Positions 60,258 to 64,000 of a DNA stretch of 64,000 nt are shown piece by piece. The position numbers and the translations under genes were made by a program. Source of the DNA: JAVXNW01 sp036645575 (GTDB taxonomy: Bacteria > Bacillota > Clostridia > Christensenellales > Aristaeellaceae); assembly GCA_036645575.1 (NCBI GenBank), contig JAVXNW010000002.1, positions 1-64,000 on the forward strand. Direction: 5' to 3'. Position 1 is the stretch's first letter. Every line of letters starts with the position of its first letter. The notes under the pieces are model-generated. The model searched no databases and was not told the DNA's origin. It saw only the letters and a program-made list of their open reading frames with translations.

Positions 60258-61892
60258 CTATTCGAAGGATGCGTTGATCGCCTCGAGCACCGCGTTTGAG
60301 GTGATCGTCGCGCCAGAAATCGCATCTACCCCTTCGCCATAGACGAACGGGCCTTTTTTGCCCACAAATTGATCGGTAAACGCGCTCTCCTGCGCCTTTG
60401 CGCCAAGCCCTGCGGTCTCCGCAAACTTCGCGCCGCCCACGCGCACCGCGCGCACGGTCTTGTCGGGGTCAATGTCTACCTCGACCTCGATCTCGCCGCC
60501 AAAGCCCTGCGCCTTTGTGACCACCGTCGAATACGCAAGCGTATCCTTCTCGGCCTGCTCGCTCTTCTCGTCGCACGCCGCCGACGTGGCCGACTTGGCC
60601 GCCGTCGCGGGCGACATCGTGACGGCCGGTACCGTCGCGGGTTCCGCTACCGCCGGTGCCGCCGCTGCCGCCGAGGCGGGCGCTGCGAACAGGCTGTTGA
60701 CCGCCTCGAGCACCGCGCCGGAGGTGACCGTCGCGCCCGCGATCGCGTCTACGCCCTCGCCGTAGGTGAGGGGGCCTTTTTTGCCGATAAACTGATCGGT
60801 GAACGCGCGCTCCTGCGCCTTCGCGCCGATGCCCGGCGTCTCCGCAAACTTCGCGCCGCCGACCGTCAGGCTGGCAATCGCGCCCTCTGCGTCAAACCCG
60901 ACCGTCACTTCGACGTCGCCGCCAAAGCCCTTCGCCGTCGCGGTCTTTGTCTCGACCGCTTCGACTGTCTTGACCGGTTCGGGTTCCGGTGTGGGCGCCG
61001 CCTTGACCGGTTCGGCCTTCACATCTTGGAAGCCCGCCTCGGTGATCGCGGCGTTGACCGCCTCCATGACCGCGGTCGAGGTAACCGTCGCGCCTGCCAG
61101 CGCGTCGATGCCGTCTCCGTAGGCAAGGATGCCGCCCCAGCCGACAAACTGATCGCGGAAGCTCTTTTCCTTGGCGCGCTCGCCCAGGCCGGCCGTCTCG
61201 GCGAAGTTCTCGCCGCCCACGGTGACCGCCATGATCACGCCCGCGTCGTCAAATCCGACGCTGACTTCCATCTCGCCGCCGTAGCCCTGCACCTTCTTGG
61301 TCACCACTTGCGCAGCGCCATCAAAGGGGTTGGCCTCGGGTACGAGCAATCCGGCCTGATAGTACAGGTAAGAGGTCGCCCGGTTGACGGCCGATACGAC
61401 CGCGCCGGAAGAAATCGACGCGCCCGTCACGCTGTCGATGTTCTGCTTGAGCGCAAGCGGGGGAACCTTGCCCGCAAACTGCGAGGTGAACTTGGCTTCC
61501 TTGGTCTTGGCGCCCAGTCCTGCGGTTTCGGTAAACTTCGCGCCACCGACCGATACCCCGGTGATCGTCCCGGCCTTGTCCATGCCGACGATCACTTCGA
61601 TGGGTCCGCCATACCCCTTGACGGTGGTCTGGCAGGTATAGCCGGTCGCCTCGCCGGCCTTGTCGCCCTCATAGCAGTTGTCAATAGGCAAAAGCTTGAG
61701 CCATTCCTCGTTCAATGCCACCGGCTTAAAGTCGTCCGCCGTCGGCAGCACCGTCGCACGCGCGGCATTCGCGGCTTCTACGCCCTGTGCCTCGATGCGA
61801 TCCGCCGTCAGCGCGCTGGTAAGCGCTAGCAGCAGTCCGGCGACCAGCGCAATGATGCCCAGCGCCGCCCAACCCGGAAGTTGTCTCTTCAT
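60258..61892 (-). CDS. RnfG-like protein with four FMN-binding domains
   Basis: 544 residues versus about 200 for RnfG. An N-terminal membrane helix (about 8-28), then four FMN_bind domains at about 90-180, 198-288, 320-400 and 460-544 joined by Pro/Ala/Glu-rich linkers. Flavinylation motifs: DSVTGAS (153-159, Ser in place of Thr), DALAGAT (263-269), DAIAGAT (382-388) and DAISGAT (523-529). Each domain also has the ETxGxG helix start and GY/FGG-E strand. The first domain with its helix resembles RnfG; the others look like copies. GGAGGGGGAG precedes the ATG. ApbE is encoded just upstream. It should be a multi-flavin electron wire on the outer face. Confidence 0.9.
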   Translation of the reverse strand: MKRQLPGWAALGIIALVAGLLLALTSALTADRIEAQGVEAANAARATVLPTADDFKPVALNEEWLKLLPIDNCYEGDKAGEATGYTCQTTVKGYGGPIEVIVGMDKAGTITGVSVGGAKFTETAGLGAKTKEAKFTSQFAGKVPPLALKQNIDSVTGASISSGAVVSAVNRATSYLYYQAGLLVPEANPFDGAAQVVTKKVQGYGGEMEVSVGFDDAGVIMAVTVGGENFAETAGLGERAKEKSFRDQFVGWGGILAYGDGIDALAGATVTSTAVMEAVNAAITEAGFQDVKAEPVKAAPTPEPEPVKTVEAVETKTATAKGFGGDVEVTVGFDAEGAIASLTVGGAKFAETPGIGAKAQERAFTDQFIGKKGPLTYGEGVDAIAGATVTSGAVLEAVNSLFAAPASAAAAAPAVAEPATVPAVTMSPATAAKSATSAACDEKSEQAEKDTLAYSTVVTKAQGFGGEIEVEVDIDPDKTVRAVRVGGAKFAETAGLGAKAQESAFTDQFVGKKGPFVYGEGVDAISGATITSNAVLEAINASFE

Positions 61893-61942
61893 GCTTTCTC
61901 TCCCCCTCCATCATGGTACCGTAAAAATAGATCCCCCCATGG

Positions 61943-62923
61943 TTACTTTGCGACCAGTGCCCACGCCCCTTGCGTCGCGGTGACTTCACCCGTGCGCGTA
62001 ATGAACATCGCCTCCACGCCGGGCAGACTTTCGACCAGCGCCATGCCAGCCGAAGCTCCTAATACAAACGTCGCCGTTGACAGTGCGTCAGCCAGCGCCG
62101 ATTGGTCGGTAAAGATGGTCGTCGAGGCCAGCTCGTTTTGCGCGGGCCAGCCGGTCTTGGGGTCCAGCAGGTGGTGGTAGCGCACGCCGTCCAGTTCAAA
62201 CCCGCGCTCGTAGATGCCGCTGGTCACGACCGTCATGTCACTTGCGTGCACCGCCATCAGAAACTGCCCGGTCGGCTGCTTGGGATCCTGAATGCCCACC
62301 GACCAGCTCGATCCGTCGGGCTTTTTACCCAGCGCGATCACGTTTCCGCCAAAGTTCAAAATCGCGTCCTTGAGGCCCTTGGCCACGACAAACTCCGCAA
62401 TGCGGTCGGCGATATAGCCCTTGGCCACGCCGCCCAAGTCAATCTGGGTCTCTGCGGGCAGCGTCACGGTATTTCCCTCTATCTTGACCTTCCGGTAATC
62501 GATCCGCTTGACCGCCTCGGAAATCGCTTTTTCATCCGGAAGCACATCGTTGGCCCCGGTAAAGTCCCACAGCGCGACCGCCGGCGCGACCGTCACGTCA
62601 AAGGCGCCGTCCGACAATTCGGAGACATCAAGCGCGGTCTTTAGGATGTTGATCGTGTGATCCGACACTTGCGTGGGCTTCCCGCCCGCGTGGTTGATGT
62701 TCCACACGTCCGACCCCTCGACCGTCTTGCTGAGCAGCTTTTCATACCCGGCGCATTCGCCAAGCGCCTCGTTCAAAAGCACGTCGTCCTCCACATAGGC
62801 CGCGAGCGTGACCACCGTGTCAAAGTAAAAGCCGACCACCGATCGGCGCGTGGGCGCTTCCTGCGCGCTTGAGCAGCTTGTCAGCAGCATCGCCGCCACC
62901 AAAATGCTCAAAAAACGTTTCAT
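61943..62923 (-). CDS. apbE: ApbE FAD:protein FMN transferase lipoprotein
   Basis: 326 residues. A lipoprotein signal (LLTSC, Cys17) places it outside. ApbE fold signatures: FYFDTVVTLAAY, FDVTVAPAVALWDF, IDLGGVAKGYIADR and the Mg-site segment DALSTATFVLG. It attaches FMN from FAD to Thr (or Ser) of the D-x-x-(S/T)-G-A-T motif. Natural targets are the FMN domains in the next gene and RnfD, whose motif differs, plus perhaps the flavoprotein upstream. ATG 62923 has GGGAG about 12 bases upstream. Confidence 0.94.
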   Translation of the reverse strand: MKRFLSILVAAMLLTSCSSAQEAPTRRSVVGFYFDTVVTLAAYVEDDVLLNEALGECAGYEKLLSKTVEGSDVWNINHAGGKPTQVSDHTINILKTALDVSELSDGAFDVTVAPAVALWDFTGANDVLPDEKAISEAVKRIDYRKVKIEGNTVTLPAETQIDLGGVAKGYIADRIAEFVVAKGLKDAILNFGGNVIALGKKPDGSSWSVGIQDPKQPTGQFLMAVHASDMTVVTSGIYERGFELDGVRYHHLLDPKTGWPAQNELASTTIFTDQSALADALSTATFVLGASAGMALVESLPGVEAMFITRTGEVTATQGAWALVAK

Positions 62924-62984
62924 CAAAAGCGATCTCTCCCATCGAAATCACGGGGCAATTGTCCCGCAAATGCATACGTATTTA

Positions 62985-63013
62985 AGTATATCATCAATAC
63001 CCGGCCAACGCAA
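62985..63013 (-). promoter_or_regulatory. Promoter of the apbE-rnf operon
   Basis: Minus strand: TTGCGT (63008-63013), 17 bases, TATACT (62985-62990). The -35 lies in the loop and the spacer in one arm of the inverted repeat at 62993-63034. Confidence 0.65.
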
Positions 63014-63034
63014 GTGCGCTGACCGGGTATTGAT
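62993..63034. promoter_or_regulatory. 12-bp inverted repeat overlapping the apbE promoter
   Basis: ATCAATACCCGG (62993-63004) and CCGGGTATTGAT (63023-63034), perfect, spacer 18. Neither side has a T-tract. A dimeric regulator could bind here and cover the promoter; it may also be a weak terminator for the upstream reductase gene. Confidence 0.6.
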
Positions 63035-63069
63035 GCAGAAAATAATGTTAGCTTTCCTACCTGTTTTTG

Positions 63070-63099
63070 CAAAGTAAAATTGTGAAAAATTCTACTTTG
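63070..63099. repeat. AT-rich inverted repeat
   Basis: CAAAGTAAAATT (63070-63081) and AATTCTACTTTG (63088-63099), one mismatch, six-base loop. It lies 40 bases past the stop of the reductase gene; perhaps an mRNA end or operator. Confidence 0.5.
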
Positions 63100-63139
63100 T
63101 GAACATCCGCCGTCAAGCTACTTGAGGCTTTTTCGCCCA

Positions 63140-64000
63140 TTACTTCGCGGCATTCGCGCCCGCGATGCGGCCGAATACCAGGATGTCCGCCAGCGCGTTT
63201 CCGCCCAGGCGATTGGTGCCATGGATGCCGCCAGTCACTTCGCCTGCGGCAAAGAGGCCCGCAATGGGGTTGCCGCTGGCGTCGAGCACCTGGGTCTCGG
63301 GGTTGATCTTGACGCCGCCCATCGTGTGGTGCACGGTGGGAACGCGGGCTGCCGCGTAGAACGGCCCCTTGTCGATCGGCTCGGAGTACAGGGTGCGGCC
63401 GAACGCGTCGGCTTCGCCGCTTGTGACGTGGGCGTTAAAGTCGTCGAGCGCCGCCTGCAAATTCGCTGCGGGCACGCCGATCTTGCCGGCCAGTTCTTCG
63501 ACGGTCTCGCCCTTAAAGGCGCGGCCCTGCTCGATCAGCTCGTTGACCGACTCGTTGAAGTTGTTCTTCTCGTCGCCCGTGGGATAGCAGTGGCTGTCCA
63601 GCACGATCCACATGTTGTTTTCCGGCTGCTCAAAGAGCGCCTTGGTCATGTCGTCGCGACGGCCGCCCTCGTTGACGAAGCGATCGCCGTTGTTGTTGAC
63701 GAAGATGCGCCGTTCGACGTCCAGCTCGATGTCGCCCGACAGGCTGCCCGTCTTGGGGTCGCCCAGCGGAAGCAGCTGAATGTAGCCCATCTGGGTGAGT
63801 TCCGCGCCAACCTGCTGCGCCATCGCGATGCCGTCGCCGGTCGCGCCCGCCGCGTTGGTGCTCGGGATCGAGGCGTCAAGGCCGCCCCAGATTTCGTCGT
63901 ACTGCATGCGCATTTCGACGTTCTTGCCGAAGCCGCCGCTGGCCAGGATGACTGCCTTATTGGCGTTGAGCGTGATGACGTTGCCGGTCTTGCCGGTCGC
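63140..64000 (-). CDS. Fumarate-reductase-like flavoprotein (partial, runs off window)
   Basis: 287 C-terminal residues are present; the frame is open to 64000 and the gene begins outside. FccA/UrdA-type FAD-binding flavoprotein family: VILASGGFGKN, GDGIAMAQQVGAELTQMGYIQ, RFVNEGGRRDD (Arg), HHTMGG (active-site His region) and GGIHGTNRLGGNALADILVFG. The key His and Arg residues of fumarate and related enoate reductases are visible, so it should be catalytic. In many relatives an N-terminal FMN-binding domain is flavinylated by ApbE; that part would lie outside. It is just upstream of apbE. Confidence 0.88.
   Translation of the reverse strand, partial: ATGKTGNVITLNANKAVILASGGFGKNVEMRMQYDEIWGGLDASIPSTNAAGATGDGIAMAQQVGAELTQMGYIQLLPLGDPKTGSLSGDIELDVERRIFVNNNGDRFVNEGGRRDDMTKALFEQPENNMWIVLDSHCYPTGDEKNNFNESVNELIEQGRAFKGETVEELAGKIGVPAANLQAALDDFNAHVTSGEADAFGRTLYSEPIDKGPFYAAARVPTVHHTMGGVKINPETQVLDASGNPIAGLFAAGEVTGGIHGTNRLGGNALADILVFGRIAGANAAK

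Overview
The window is GC-rich, densely packed bacterial chromosome. It suggests an anaerobic member of the Bacillota (Clostridia-like). The pointers are a SigI/RsgI pair, SpoIVFA/SpoIVFB-like proteins, the rplS-rbgA-rnhB-yraN ... comM-dprA-topA-trmFO-hslVU housekeeping order, and an Rnf ion-pumping complex. No rRNA, tRNA, CRISPR array or insertion sequence was found. Genus cannot be fixed from the sequence.

Layout. 1-3.5 kb (minus): sigI-rsgI-spoIVFA-spoIVFB cluster; a small secreted Cys/His-rich gene diverges from it. 4.2-13.1 kb (minus): a heptad-repeat protein, then hslU, hslV, trmFO, topA, dprA and comM. 13.3-17.2 kb: a very large double GT-C membrane glycosyltransferase. 17.5-19.8 kb: yraN, rnhB, rbgA and rplS with its own promoter and terminator. 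20-22.7 kb: a two-component system and a DUF4342 protein. 22.8-29.5 kb (minus): a potassium locus of TPR protein, two RCK/TrkA proteins, an unannotated 37-residue membrane peptide, TrkH, a membrane-anchored OB-fold-like protein and a short KdpD/KdpE pair. 29.7-36 kb (plus): an NYN-LOTUS protein, then an orphan solute-binding lipoprotein next to a GGDEF/EAL protein and a small secreted protein. 36-41 kb (minus): DUF4432 epimerase-like, small membrane protein, galE, tiny lipoprotein, nadE. 41.3-47.6 kb (plus): helD, two flavoprotein genes, rmuC. 47.9-51.2 kb (minus): a paralogue of the secreted protein, a small membrane protein and a nuclease-XPD helicase fusion. 51.4-54.9 kb (plus): manA, a DPM1-type glycosyltransferase and a MATE exporter. 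55-64 kb (minus): the Rnf locus.

The most unusual region is 55-64 kb. In transcription order it encodes a fumarate-reductase-like flavoprotein (cut by the window edge), an ApbE flavinyltransferase lipoprotein, a 544-residue RnfG-like protein with four FMN-binding domains, a DUF1622 membrane protein, RnfC, RnfD, RnfE, RnfA, RnfB and a stand-alone FAD synthetase domain. RnfG is absent from its usual place between RnfD and RnfE, where the two genes overlap, so the four-domain protein probably replaces it. The set reads as one flavin-based electron route: FAD supply, covalent FMN loading, membrane electron transfer and a possible extracytoplasmic terminal reductase.

A second theme is surface mannosylation: ManA and the DPM1-like transferase could feed the PMT half of the large GT-C protein. 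A third is potassium control: the KdpDE-like pair lies with Trk-type uptake genes and no kdpFABC genes appear in the window.
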